NCBI GenBank assembly: GCA_051861205.1
Contig: JBHYDC010000020.1
Coordinates: forward strand, 1-64,000
Direction: 5' to 3'
DNA: 64,000 nucleotides
Source of the DNA: JBHYDC01 sp051861205
Lineage (GTDB): Bacteria; Pseudomonadota; Alphaproteobacteria; Rhizobiales; Pleomorphomonadaceae
Shown here piece after piece: positions 26,858 through 36,454 of this stretch. The notes under the pieces are model-generated. The model saw only the letters and a program-made list of their open reading frames with translations, was not told the DNA's origin and searched no databases. A program made the position numbers and the translations under genes. Every line of letters starts with the position of its first letter. Within the stretch, counting starts at the first letter, position 1.

Positions 26858-27694
26858 TCAGGCTCCAAGAAGCGATCGCACCGTCCGCATAACGCGGTCC
26901 GTGTCCGCGTGATGTGGCGCGTGCCCGACGCCGGGGAGACTGACGATGTCGGCATCCGGCAGGTGCGTTTGCAGCCAACCGATGTGCCAGTCCGGAGCGG
27001 CGATCTCGTCGGCCTCGCCGAAGATGATCGCGGTCGGTAGCGACACCCCACCGAGCAAGGGCTCGACGTCCCCCATCACCGCGTTGAAGGCGAGAAGTTC
27101 ACTTGCCATCGTCCGCACGGCTTCTGGACGTCCGGCATGGACGAAAGGAAATGACGAGAGGTAATCGGGCACCGCATTCGGCCGCAGCGCAGCCGCAAGA
27201 ATGCCCGGCCCAACCAGCGGCGCAATCAGCGGCAGAACGGCTTCGCGCAGCACTGGACCGATGATCGGCGCGGTGGCCACGTGCAGCAGCGGCATAGCGG
27301 CATGCGGCGTGGGCCGGCAGAACGGGGCGAGCAAGACGAGACCGGTCACGCGGGGGTCCTGCCGGGCCGCGAGGCAAAGCGCCGTGGCCGCTCCCAGCGA
27401 ATGGGCGACGAGAAGTACGTCGGTGAGATCAAGCTTGGCGAGAAACGCACAGAGCCATGCAGCTTGGCCAGCCGCGCCCGCCTCCGATAACGGCAAAGGA
27501 TCGCTCCAGCCGTAGCCTGGACGATCCACCGCTATCAGCCGAACGCCCAGGAGTTCCGATGAAAACGCGGGAAAGATTTCCTCGCCAAGACTGCTCCATC
27601 CGTGAACCAGCAGAACCGGCCGGCCCTCGCCCGCTTCATGATAGTGCACCGTGAGGTCGTTCACATTGAGGAGGCGGCCGAGACGAGGCGTCAT
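26858..27694 (-). CDS. Alpha/beta hydrolase
   Basis: 278 residues from the ATG at 27694; a TTG six codons earlier (27712) has AAGG at seven bases and is an alternative start. Fold elements in order: VHYHEAGEGRPVLLVHGWSS with oxyanion-hole HGW, AVDRPGYGWSDP, the nucleophile elbow VAHSLGAATAL, DEIAAPD as acid region, and the catalytic histidine in GVGHAPHHADT. Cytosolic, serine-esterase-like enzyme; the pattern does not indicate a substrate. It is followed on the same strand by nothing close, and upstream lies the DenD-like gene with about 250 bases between. Confidence 0.85.
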   Translation of the reverse strand: MTPRLGRLLNVNDLTVHYHEAGEGRPVLLVHGWSSLGEEIFPAFSSELLGVRLIAVDRPGYGWSDPLPLSEAGAAGQAAWLCAFLAKLDLTDVLLVAHSLGAATALCLAARQDPRVTGLVLLAPFCRPTPHAAMPLLHVATAPIIGPVLREAVLPLIAPLVGPGILAAALRPNAVPDYLSSFPFVHAGRPEAVRTMASELLAFNAVMGDVEPLLGGVSLPTAIIFGEADEIAAPDWHIGWLQTHLPDADIVSLPGVGHAPHHADTDRVMRTVRSLLGA

Positions 27695-27947
27695 ATGAAA
27701 ACCGTTCGTCAATGCCCCGCCTTGGTCTCCAACGAGGGCGATCGATCGTGGTTCCCGTTACGAATGCCCTGAGCACGGTTGCGCCTGCTTGGATAGAACG
27801 CCTGCAGGTGTGATGTTCGCAAGCGTGGTCTGAAGTTTGTTCTTCCAGCCGCTAACGATATCGCCATCGCGCGCCGGGCGACGCGGGCGGTGCCCGAGCC
27901 CTGGCGGCGTGCCTCACACAACGCAAAGACGGCGCGATCGATCCCGA

Positions 27948-28925
27948 TCAGCTTGCCGCTTCGTCTTCCAGGTACGCCCGGATGATCGCGTCGAAATCCG
28001 CGTCCGCAGTGAAGCCGAGCGCCAGCGCACGGCGCGTTTCGAAGCGCTCGGGCCAGCCGGCCACGATGCGCTGGATCGTCTCGTCCTTCTCGCGGCGGAT
28101 GAGCGATATGGCCTTCTCTCCGGCCACCCGGCGCAGCGCGGCGATCTCCTCGCCCACGGTGGCCGAAAGGCCGGGCATGTTCAAACTCCGGCGCGGGCCA
28201 ACGCGCGATAGGTCCAGCGTGGCGGCGTGAACGAGGAAGCCGACGGCCGCGCGCGGGCTGGCGAACCAATGCCGCACGCCCTCGTCCACCGGCAGCACGG
28301 CTTCCTTGCCCGCCAGCGGCTCACGCAAGATGTTGGAGAAGAAGCTGGACGCCGCCTTGTTGGGGGCGCCGGGGCGAATGACGATGGTAGGAAAGCGCAG
28401 GCCGATGCCCTCCAGAATGCCGCGCCGGCTGAAATCCGACAACAGCAACTCGCCGATCGCCTTCTGCGTGCCGTAGCTGGTAAGCGGAAACGTGCCGAAT
28501 GTATCGTCGATCGCATCAGGGAGGGGCGCTCCGAACACGGCGATGGACGAGGCGAACACGAAACGCGGCCGGTAGGACGCGCGAAGCCCCTCCTGCCGGA
28601 TCGCCTCGATCAGGCTCTGCGTGCCCCCGAGATTAATCCGATACCCCTTGTCAAAATCCGCCTCAGCCTCGCCGGACACGACGGCCGCGAGGTGGAAGAT
28701 GATGTCTGGGCGGTCCGCGATGAGCGGGGCGGCGGAGGCGGGATCGCCGAGGTCGGCTGTTACGACGTGAGTAATCGAAGCGAGGGCAGGCGGGGTGGCG
28801 GGTGGAACGGCATCGACGAGGGTGATGCGGGCGATATCAGCGCCAAGCGCGGTTGGCGTCCGCGCGAGGCGCTCGACCAGCTTACGCCCGACCATGCCGG
28901 CCGCGCCGGTGACGAGGATGTGCAT
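27948..28925 (-). CDS. denD: DenD-like NAD-dependent dehydrogenase/epimerase
   Basis: 325 residues. The start at 28925 has AGGAG six bases before it. An extended SDR: nucleotide-binding loop MHILVTGAAGMVGRKLVERL at the N terminus, catalytic serine region VFASSIAVFG near residue 120 and the Tyr-x3-Lys pair in TSYGTQKAIGELLL. Sequence and size are like D-erythronate dehydrogenase (DenD), which oxidises D-erythronate C2 to feed 4-carbon sugar acid breakdown. The two following genes upstream in transcription order, a FAH-family protein and a HAD phosphatase, are on the same strand, but the usual DenK/OtnK kinase and OtnC aldolase are absent here. The symbol is therefore tentative. Confidence 0.75.
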   Translation of the reverse strand: MHILVTGAAGMVGRKLVERLARTPTALGADIARITLVDAVPPATPPALASITHVVTADLGDPASAAPLIADRPDIIFHLAAVVSGEAEADFDKGYRINLGGTQSLIEAIRQEGLRASYRPRFVFASSIAVFGAPLPDAIDDTFGTFPLTSYGTQKAIGELLLSDFSRRGILEGIGLRFPTIVIRPGAPNKAASSFFSNILREPLAGKEAVLPVDEGVRHWFASPRAAVGFLVHAATLDLSRVGPRRSLNMPGLSATVGEEIAALRRVAGEKAISLIRREKDETIQRIVAGWPERFETRRALALGFTADADFDAIIRAYLEDEAAS

Positions 28926-29066
28926 GAGGGGCTCCTGGGCGGGACGATTGGTCGTGGTGAAGCATAGTTCACCCACGACCGGCTGGGCAGGGGAGTTCAA
29001 GGTGATGGAGCAGAAATCTAAATCGTGACGGGTGCTTCAACTCCGCGTGCGAACGCCGAGTTTGCC

Positions 29067-30200
29067 TTACCCCAACACCTCCCGCCGCGCCAAATTCCGC
29101 ATCAATTCCCCCGCGCCGAATGTCCATGCCTCCGCTTTGTCGGTCGGCACGACCCTGTTTACCAGCGCGCCGAGTTCCGGCGTCGCGATCGTCACGATGT
29201 CCCCGGTCTTGTGTGTGAAGCCGCGGCCGGGATGGTCGCGGTCGTCGATGGGCGCGAACATGGTGCCAAGGAAGAGGACGAGGCCGTCGGGGTAGTGGTG
29301 GTGGGTGTTGATGGCTTGGGCGACGATGTCGGCCGGGTCGCGGCTGATTTCGGCGATGGAGGAGCGGCCGGTCATGCGGTAGCCGTCGGCGCCCTCCACG
29401 GTGAGCGATAGGTCCATGCGGCGGACGGTGTCGAGCGTGAAATCCTCGTCGAACAGGCGCACGAATGGACCGACGGCGGCGGCGGCGTTGTTGTCCTTCG
29501 CCTTGCCGAGCAGGAGGGCCGAGCGGCCTTCGACGTCGCGCAAGTTAACGTCGTTGCCGAGCGTGGCGCCGACGATTGCGCCCTTGGACGACACGACCAG
29601 CACCACCTCCGGCTCTGGGTTGTTCCAAGTCGAGGCCGGGTGAACGCCGACGTCCATCATGGTTCCAACGGCCGACATCGGCTGACCCTTGGTGAAGATT
29701 TCGGCGTCCGGTCCGATGCCCACTTCCAGATATTGGCTCCAGGCCCCGGCCTCGATCAGCGTCTGCTTCAAGGCGGCGGCTTCGGGCGAACCGGGCTTCA
29801 GGCGGCGCAGATCGTCGCCAACGAGATCGCGGATATGGCCGCGAATGGCGTTGGCGGCATCGGCATCGCCGCGTGCTTTTTCCTCGATCACACGCTCCAG
29901 CATCGAGACGACGAAGGTGACGCCGGCGGCCTTCACCGCTTGCAGATCGATGGGCGTGAGGAGATGCGGCCGAGTGCGGTCACGGGTGTCCGGGGCGGTG
30001 TTGGCGGTGATCGCGGCCAGCGAGCCTATGTCCTCGCCCGTCGCGGCGCGAAGGGCGGCGGCGGGGTTTTCGGTCTCGCAGAGATCGCGGACGGTGGCAA
30101 AGGTGGCGGTCACGTCGATGAGCCGGTCGCCATCCACCCGTGCGACCGAGGGGCCGGCGAATTCGGGGCGGTAAACACGGGCGACGAGAGTGGCGGACAT
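29067..30200 (-). CDS. FAH-family sugar-acid dehydratase/hydrolase-like protein
   Basis: 377 residues, longer than typical FAH-fold enzymes. Blocks visible: GVTFVVSMLERVIEEKARGD near residue 95, WNNPEPEVVLVVSSKGAIVG near 195, ATLGNDVNLRDVEGRSALLL near 215 with catalytic acids, and FTHKTGDIVTIATPELGALV near 340. The long form is common among 2-keto-3-deoxy sugar acid dehydratases (arabinonate or fuconate pathways), so a dehydratase role is more likely than a fumarylacetoacetate role, but this is inference. It sits about 140 bases upstream of the DenD-like gene, on the same strand. Confidence 0.75.
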   Translation of the reverse strand: MSATLVARVYRPEFAGPSVARVDGDRLIDVTATFATVRDLCETENPAAALRAATGEDIGSLAAITANTAPDTRDRTRPHLLTPIDLQAVKAAGVTFVVSMLERVIEEKARGDADAANAIRGHIRDLVGDDLRRLKPGSPEAAALKQTLIEAGAWSQYLEVGIGPDAEIFTKGQPMSAVGTMMDVGVHPASTWNNPEPEVVLVVSSKGAIVGATLGNDVNLRDVEGRSALLLGKAKDNNAAAAVGPFVRLFDEDFTLDTVRRMDLSLTVEGADGYRMTGRSSIAEISRDPADIVAQAINTHHHYPDGLVLFLGTMFAPIDDRDHPGRGFTHKTGDIVTIATPELGALVNRVVPTDKAEAWTFGAGELMRNLARREVLG

Positions 30201-30278
30201 CGGGCAGCTCCGAGGGCAAAGTGGAGACTACGGGTTATGCCAAACCTGACCGTTCGTCGAGGGGATCCCGGCCGTGGC

Positions 30279-31013
30279 TCACCCGTCCTCGCCGAAGAGC
30301 AGCGCTTCCAGTTCGTCGATGCCGCCGAGGCAGGCATGGGCGGCGCGGGCAAGCGTTTCGCGCGTACCGGTGCCGGTGAGAACGGCAACGCGCAGCCCCG
30401 CGCCGGCCGCGAGTGCCATCGCCATATCGTGGTGATTATCGCCGACGACGGCGGTTTCGCGGGCCGGCACAGCGACGGCCGCGCAGAAGGCGTCCACCAT
30501 GCCCGACGTCGGCTTCACGCCGTGCCCGCTGTCATAACCGGCGACGAAATCGAGGAACTCGGCGAAGCCGAAATGCGTTGCGGCCGCATGGATGGCCGCT
30601 TCGCTGTCGCTGCTGGCGATCCCGGTGCGTAGGCCGCGACGTTTCAAGCGGGCAAACAGGGCGGCGAGGTCTGTAACGGGCACGGCGCCATGGGCTGAGG
30701 CGATGAACAAGGCGTCGAGACCGCGCGCCAGCTCACCGTGGGTCAGCGGACTGCCGGCTGCGACCCAGGCATGGGCGATCTCGACCGTGTTGGCGGCGGC
30801 CAGCAGGCTGTCGGCGGCGGTTACGCCGGTGTCCGGATCAAGGCCGCCGACGTGCATGAGATGCCGCGCGAGGGTGTCGTCCCCAGATGCGGCGAGGATG
30901 GCCGCGCGGCGGTTGATCGATGCCCAGGTCTTGTGGAAATCGAAAAGCGTGCCGTCCTTGTCGAACAGAATGGCGCGGATCGGCGATGAGCCGCTGGATC
31001 GTATCATCGTCAC
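30279..31013 (-). CDS. HAD-superfamily phosphatase, phosphoglycolate-phosphatase-like
   Basis: About 244 residues. A GTG at 31013 has GGAGG seven bases upstream; an in-frame ATG two codons later (31007) is the alternative. Motif I is AILFDKDGTLFDF, motif II GIASSDSEAAIHA, and the acidic motif IV region AVVGDNHHDMAMALAAGAGL. Cap region lies between. Such enzymes remove phosphate from small sugar or glycolate phosphates in the cytosol. It is upstream of the FAH-family and DenD-like genes with gaps of roughly 80 and 140 bases, suggesting one operon for sugar-acid use. Substrate not determined. Confidence 0.8.
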   Translation of the reverse strand: MTMIRSSGSSPIRAILFDKDGTLFDFHKTWASINRRAAILAASGDDTLARHLMHVGGLDPDTGVTAADSLLAAANTVEIAHAWVAAGSPLTHGELARGLDALFIASAHGAVPVTDLAALFARLKRRGLRTGIASSDSEAAIHAAATHFGFAEFLDFVAGYDSGHGVKPTSGMVDAFCAAVAVPARETAVVGDNHHDMAMALAAGAGLRVAVLTGTGTRETLARAAHACLGGIDELEALLFGEDG

Positions 31014-31115
31014 CCCAACCCCTCCGGTGCGCAAATGAGCCGCGTTCAGTCTAGGCAATGATCGGGCGCGAAGGAATGGCGCGATGACGCAAAGATGCTG
31101 CCAAGACGGCGATGG

Positions 31116-31728
31116 CTAGCCCTTAGCCCGTGCGGCGGGGTGGTTCGCCTTGATATTGTCGGCCGCGAGCGTGACGGTTTTGATGATGCGGGCCGCACGG
31201 GTTTCCGGCTGCTTGGCGGCATTGATCCATTCCAGGATGCTGCGACGGGAGGATGCGCTGAAGGCGTCGAAATGGCGCCGGGCGCTGGGGGTGTCGTTCA
31301 GTGCGTTGGTTGGGTCGGGCGGTTCGAGCAGCGCGTCCACACCATCGAGCCGCGACCAACTCCCGTCGCGCATGGCCTCCTCGATTTTGGCAAGACCTGG
31401 AGGCTGCATGAGCCCGCTCGCAATCAGGCGTTCGACCTTGTCCTTATTGACCTTCGACCATCCGCTGCCCGCCCGCCGGGGCGAAAGCAGCAACATGGTG
31501 CGATCGGTATCAAGTTCGCGCGGAAGGCTGTCGATCCAGCCGAAGCAAAGGGCCTCGTCCACAAGGTCGGGTCAGGGCACGTAAGGTCGATCGGCGCCCT
31601 TTTTTCTAGGTGACGATCCAGACGCTCTCGCGCTGGGCATGGTTCTCCGCAAGCCAGATCCGAAGATCCTGGCGTTTCTTCACTTCGACGCGAAGGAACT
31701 CATCGAGAGGACGTTTTTCTTAAGCCAT
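31116..31728 (-). pseudogene. YdeI/OmpD-associated family gene, broken
   Basis: The C-terminal 148 residues (31562 to 31116: DEALCFGWIDSLPRELD through IKTVTLAADNIKANHP) are intact and belong to the YdeI/OmpD-associated family. Further upstream on the same strand the expected N terminus can be read (DEFLRVEVKKRQDLRIWL, AENHAQRESVWIVT), but it is interrupted. The second codon after the ATG at 31728 is followed by TAA. A TAG stands where a tyrosine would be (IVT then KKG). An extra base shifts the frame in the following lysine-rich stretch. TGA stands in place of the tryptophan in VPWPDLVDEAL. Four lesions in 200 bases make a recent loss or poor sequence quality the choices. Possible function when intact is unknown. 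Confidence 0.8.
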
Positions 31729-31886
31729 ATCTGCCTGAACAGGTGGTGCATAACAGCGCGAGGGGGTCTTTTCCGATCAACCTAAACACGGGTGGTTTAG
31801 GGTCAAGGTGCCCGTTAGCAGACCGTTCAATTGGAATGAACTCCGCTCCTTGCCGGGCAATGAAGGGCGTCCTGGAACGAACATGA

Positions 31887-31979
31887 TCCCGCAGGCTTAT
31901 CTGCGGGACTTGCGCCGGCACTTTCAAAGGGGAATAAGCACCGGGCGATGGAAATTTTCCGCCGGCTACTGCAGCCGGC
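31887..31979 (+). promoter_or_regulatory. Hairpin-rich leader upstream of the TerC-family gene
   Basis: Two perfect stems lie 36-130 bases before the TerC gene. The first is eight base pairs (TCCCGCAG at 31887-31894 with CTGCGGGA at 31901-31908, six-base loop). The second is seven base pairs (GCCGGCT at 31961-31967 with AGCCGGC at 31973-31979, five-base loop). Neither is followed by a T run, so they are not terminators. They resemble a structured 5' leader. The gene family is often controlled by the manganese-sensing yybP-ykoY riboswitch, but its conserved core was not found here. Confidence 0.4.
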
Positions 31980-32015
31980 CTTTAGGGGCGCGCCAAGAGA
32001 CGAGGTTGAGTTTTG

Positions 32016-32663
32016 ATGGACTTTGTTTCGACCGAGGCCCTGGCCGCCCTGTTCCAGGTGATCACCATCGATCTGGTTTTGGCCGGCGACAACGCCATAG
32101 TCATCGGTCTTGCCGCCGCCGGATTACCGAAGCACCAGCGGAATAAGGCCATCTTGGTCGGAATTCTGGCCGCTACCGTTCTGCGCATCCTCTTCGCGGG
32201 CGTTACGACACAGCTCCTCCAAATCCTTGGACTTCTTTTGGTCGGCGGCATTTTGCTGCTCTGGGTGTCGTGGAAAATGTGGCGCGAGCTGCGCATCTCC
32301 GAGGCCGATGAACAGCGCGCTGAGGAACTTCTGAGCGGCGTGGACATCAACAACGGAAATGGGACCGGACCGAAGAAGACCTTCGGCCAAGCCGCTTGGC
32401 AAATCGTGATTGCCGACGTTTCGATGTCGCTGGACAACGTTCTGGCGGTTGCCGGCGCGGCGCGCGAGCATCCGGGGGTGCTGGTTTTCGGCTTGGTGCT
32501 GTCGATCGCGCTCATGGGCCTTGCCGCCTCCTTCATCGCACGCCTGCTGCACCGCTTCCGTTGGATCGCCTACGTCGGACTTGCCATCATTCTCTACGTG
32601 GCACTCGATATGATTTACCGAGGCGCCCTGGAAGTCTGGCCGGCCATGGCCGGAACCCTCTGA
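32016..32663 (+). CDS. TerC/YjbE-family integral membrane protein
   Basis: 215 residues with seven hydrophobic segments, including LFQVITIDLVLAGDNAIVIG, LLQILGLLLVGGILLLWVSW, VLVFGLVLSIALMGLAASF and IAYVGLAIILYVALDMIY. The acidic DNAIVIG and the second NVLAVAGAAREHP in the repeat are family hallmarks. Members transport or sense metal ions (manganese in several bacteria) or contribute to tellurite resistance. Start at the ATG 32016, with AGACGAGG a few bases before. It is alone in its direction; the cysT gene begins about 216 bases later. Function in metal export is inference from the family. Confidence 0.8.
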   Translation: MDFVSTEALAALFQVITIDLVLAGDNAIVIGLAAAGLPKHQRNKAILVGILAATVLRILFAGVTTQLLQILGLLLVGGILLLWVSWKMWRELRISEADEQRAEELLSGVDINNGNGTGPKKTFGQAAWQIVIADVSMSLDNVLAVAGAAREHPGVLVFGLVLSIALMGLAASFIARLLHRFRWIAYVGLAIILYVALDMIYRGALEVWPAMAGTL

Positions 32664-32879
32664 GCCACGAGCGGATTGTTTCCGCAGGCTGCCCCACGCG
32701 GCCGTGAATGGTTTTGCGTGCAGCGACCGCGTGGAGGTGGCCGACGAACCGGAATTCCTAGTTTGAAGGCCATGAACGGAACAACGTTCTAACAGCCGGC
32801 GCCGAATGAGAGGTGAGCTGGCTTGAAAATGTCGACCCGGTCGGTAGTGTAAGTCGCCATCAGGGAAGGCCGTCGCTCC
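32664..32879. other. Intergenic region before the sulfate ABC operon
   Basis: About 216 bases between the TerC-family and cysT genes. No hairpin, operator or small gene was recognised. It should hold the promoter of cysTWA. Confidence 0.4.
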
Positions 32880-33716
32880 GTGTCCATTCGCATCGTCCAG
32901 CCTAGCGTGCTTCCCGGTTTTCGGCTCGCTATGGGATTCACGCTCGCCTATCTCGTGGCGATCGTGTTGTTGCCGCTCGGCGCACTGATCTGGCAGGCAT
33001 CGGCGCTCGGTTTCGCTGAGTTGGTCGACCTTGTTCTGGACCCGCGCACGCTGGCTGCCCTGCGACTGTCATTCGTCACGTCCTTCGCGGCGGCGCTGTT
33101 CAATGTGCCCTTTGGCCTGCTCGTGGCCTGGGTGCTGGTGCGTTATGATTTCCCCGGCCGCCGGCTGCTCGACGCCGTGATCGACTTGCCTTTCGCTCTT
33201 CCAACAGCGGTAGCGGGCATCGCGCTGACGGCGCTCTACGCGCCGAACGGCTGGATCGGCGGCCTACTTTCGCCGCTAGGCATCAAGGTGGCCTACACGC
33301 CCATCGGCGTGTTCCTCGCGCTCGTGTTCGTGGGCCTGCCCTTCGTCGTGCGTACCGTGCAGCCGGTGCTGGCGGAGATCGACCGCGAGGTCGAGGAAGC
33401 CGCCGCGACGCTGGGTGCTAGCCGGCTGAAGGCGGTCCGATCGGTGATCCTGCCGGTGCTGCTGCCGGCGGTGTTGACCGGCTTCGCGCTGTGCTTTGCC
33501 CGCGCCGTTGGCGAATACGGCTCGGTGATCTTCATCGCAGGCAACATTCCCTACGTATCGGAAATCGCGCCGCTGCTGATCGTCATCAAGCTCGAAGAGT
33601 TCGATTATGCGGGCGCGACGGCGGTCGCCACGATCATGCTGGCGATTTCTTTCGTCATGCTGCTGGTGATCAACTTGATTCAATCCTGGTCCAGGCGGAG
33701 GTTCGGTCGTGTCTGA
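32880..33716 (+). CDS. cysT: Sulfate/thiosulfate ABC transporter permease CysT
   Basis: 278 residues, GTG start at 32880. Six hydrophobic segments with the ABC permease cytoplasmic loop: EAAATLGASRLKAVRSVILP near residue 180 is the EAA motif that docks the ATPase. Other identifying stretches are LLVAWVLVRYDFPGRRLLDA and LDAVIDLPFALPTAVAG. It forms the membrane channel with CysW for sulfate and thiosulfate import. It overlaps cysW by eight bases, and cysA follows, so the three are cotranscribed. Closest alternatives, molybdate or tungstate permeases, are shorter and encoded singly. Confidence 0.92.
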   Translation: MSIRIVQPSVLPGFRLAMGFTLAYLVAIVLLPLGALIWQASALGFAELVDLVLDPRTLAALRLSFVTSFAAALFNVPFGLLVAWVLVRYDFPGRRLLDAVIDLPFALPTAVAGIALTALYAPNGWIGGLLSPLGIKVAYTPIGVFLALVFVGLPFVVRTVQPVLAEIDREVEEAAATLGASRLKAVRSVILPVLLPAVLTGFALCFARAVGEYGSVIFIAGNIPYVSEIAPLLIVIKLEEFDYAGATAVATIMLAISFVMLLVINLIQSWSRRRFGRV

Positions 33717-34629
33717 TACCGCCTTCACCTCGTCCGAGAGTGCTGTGACGCCGCGCCTGCCCAAGTCATTCGCCGTCACCCGCCCGCCGCCGCGCCTGCC
33801 GACGGAAGAAGCGCCGTGGGTGCGCCGGGTGCTGATCCTCATCGCCGTGGCGATGCTGGCGCTGTTCCTGCTGCTGCCGCTGGTGGCCGTGTTCACCGAG
33901 GCGATGCGGCAGGGTTTCGGCGCCTTCCTGGAAGCTTTCGCCGACCCCGACGGTCTGGCCGCAATCCGCCTGACGCTGATCGTGGCGGCCATTGCCGTGC
34001 CGGCGAACCTCGTGTTCGGCGTGGCGGCGGCCTGGGCCATCGCCAAGTTCGAGTTCAAGGGCAAGGCCTTCCTGATCACGCTGATCGACCTGCCGTTCTC
34101 GGTGTCTCCGGTCGTGGCGGGGCTGATCTATGTGCTGCTCTATTCGGTGCACGGGCTGTTCGGCCCTTGGCTGCAATCGGAAGGCATCCAGATCATTTTC
34201 GCGGTGCCCGGCATCGTGCTCGCGACGATTTTCGTGACCTTCCCCTTCGTCGCGCGCGAATTGATCCCGCTCATGGAAGAGCAGGGCACGACGGATGAGG
34301 AAGCCGCCCTGTCGCTCGGTGCGAGCGGATTGCGGACCTTCCTGACGGTGACCCTGCCGAATGTGAAGTGGGCGCTGCTCTACGGCGTGCTTCTTTGCAA
34401 CGCCCGCGCGATGGGTGAGTTTGGCGCGGTTTCCGTGGTGTCCGGCCACATTCGCGGCCTGACCAACACGATGCCGCTGCACATCGAAATTCTCTACAAC
34501 GAATATCAGTTCGTCGCGGCCTTCGCGGTCGCCTCCGCGCTCGCCTTCCTCGCCTTGGTGACGCTCGGGCTGAAAACGCTGCTCGAACTGCGCTATGCCG
34601 ACGAACTCGCGGCCGGCCGCCGGCACTGA
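33709..34629 (+). CDS. cysW: Sulfate/thiosulfate ABC transporter permease CysW
   Basis: 306 residues, GTG start overlapping the end of cysT by eight bases. Six membrane segments (ILIAVAMLALFLLLPLVAVF, LTLIVAAIAVPANLVFGVA, VSPVVAGLIYVLLYSVHGL) and the EAA loop DEEAALSLGASGLRTFLTVTL near residue 200. NARAMGEFGAVSVVSGHIRG and TMPLHIEILYNEYQ near the C terminus are characteristic of CysW. It pairs with CysT in the sulfate importer and is followed by cysA after 13 bases. The N terminus is about 20 residues longer and more proline-rich than in many homologues. Confidence 0.92.
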   Translation: MSDTAFTSSESAVTPRLPKSFAVTRPPPRLPTEEAPWVRRVLILIAVAMLALFLLLPLVAVFTEAMRQGFGAFLEAFADPDGLAAIRLTLIVAAIAVPANLVFGVAAAWAIAKFEFKGKAFLITLIDLPFSVSPVVAGLIYVLLYSVHGLFGPWLQSEGIQIIFAVPGIVLATIFVTFPFVARELIPLMEEQGTTDEEAALSLGASGLRTFLTVTLPNVKWALLYGVLLCNARAMGEFGAVSVVSGHIRGLTNTMPLHIEILYNEYQFVAAFAVASALAFLALVTLGLKTLLELRYADELAAGRRH

Positions 34630-34642
34630 AGGAGCCTTCGCC

Positions 34643-35686
<1,044 letters not shown>

Positions 35687-35880
35687 GCGGCCAAAGTGTT
35701 GCGCCTTGGGTTCGGGTTAATCCGAGACCGTCATTTCGATACCCCTAGCCTTGCACCTGCGCCGTTTCTTGCGCTTGAATTTCCGGCCCGCCTCCAAACG
35801 CTCACCATAGTCGATCCCGGTGATTTGGGATCTCCTGCTGCCGAGTGGTAGACGGGGGCTCGCTCCTGAGGCATGACGCG

Positions 35881-36450
35881 ATGACGATCCTCATCACCGG
35901 TTTCGACGCGTTTGGCGAGCACGGTTCCAACCCCGCCGAGCATATTGTCCAGTGTCTGTCCGGCGAAGTGCCGACCCTTCTGCTGCCGACCCGTTATGAC
36001 CGTGCCGCAGCACTCGCGCTGGAAGCGATCGATCTGCAAACGCCCGATGCCGTGGTGATGTTCGGGCTGGCCGCGAAACGGCAGGGCATGGAGCTGGAGC
36101 GGTTCGCGCTCAACGTCATCGAGAGTTCGGTGCCGGACAATGACGGTATCGTGGGTGCTGGCTTGCCGGTCGTGGCCAACGGTCCGGCGGCCTATCGCAC
36201 CGGCGTTGATCTGGTCGCAGTGCAGGGGCGGATGGTCATGGCAGGGCATGCGGTGGGGATTTCCAACCACGCAGGCAGCTTTGTCTGCAATCACCTGTAC
36301 TACAGCGTTCTGCACGCGCTTGCCGAGCGGGGGCAGGGGCGCCAAGCGCTGTTCGTTCATGTGCCGTGGAGCTATGAGCCGTGCGCGGCCGGGGAGGCCC
36401 GGCTGGCGCAGCATGAGCGGAAGGCGCGGGCGTTGATCGCGGCGCTTTGA
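35881..36450 (+). CDS. pcp: Pyroglutamyl-peptidase I
   Basis: 189 residues from the ATG at 35881. A cytosolic cysteine peptidase (family C15) that removes N-terminal pyroglutamate. N-terminal TILITGFDAFGEHGSNPAE is typical. The catalytic triad is visible: glutamate near QGMELERFALNV, cysteine in HAGSFVCNHLYYS near residue 136 and histidine in LFVHVPWSYEP near residue 160. It is slightly shorter than the usual 210-220 residues. It lies after cysA but about 195 bases away, so an independent promoter is plausible; it converges with the SNF2-type gene, five bases apart. Confidence 0.85.
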   Translation: MTILITGFDAFGEHGSNPAEHIVQCLSGEVPTLLLPTRYDRAAALALEAIDLQTPDAVVMFGLAAKRQGMELERFALNVIESSVPDNDGIVGAGLPVVANGPAAYRTGVDLVAVQGRMVMAGHAVGISNHAGSFVCNHLYYSVLHALAERGQGRQALFVHVPWSYEPCAAGEARLAQHERKARALIAAL

Positions 36451-36454
36451 GGTG

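Noticed and set aside
27709..28269. A 186-codon minus-strand frame
   Set aside because: Arg-rich shadow in another frame of the DenD-like gene, extending into a short spacer.
31900..32010. yybP-ykoY manganese riboswitch before the TerC-family gene
   Set aside because: The segment AAAGGGGAATAAGC near 31926 faintly recalls the GGGGAGTAGC core, but the rest of the conserved junction and the closing helix were not found, so only a structured leader is reported.
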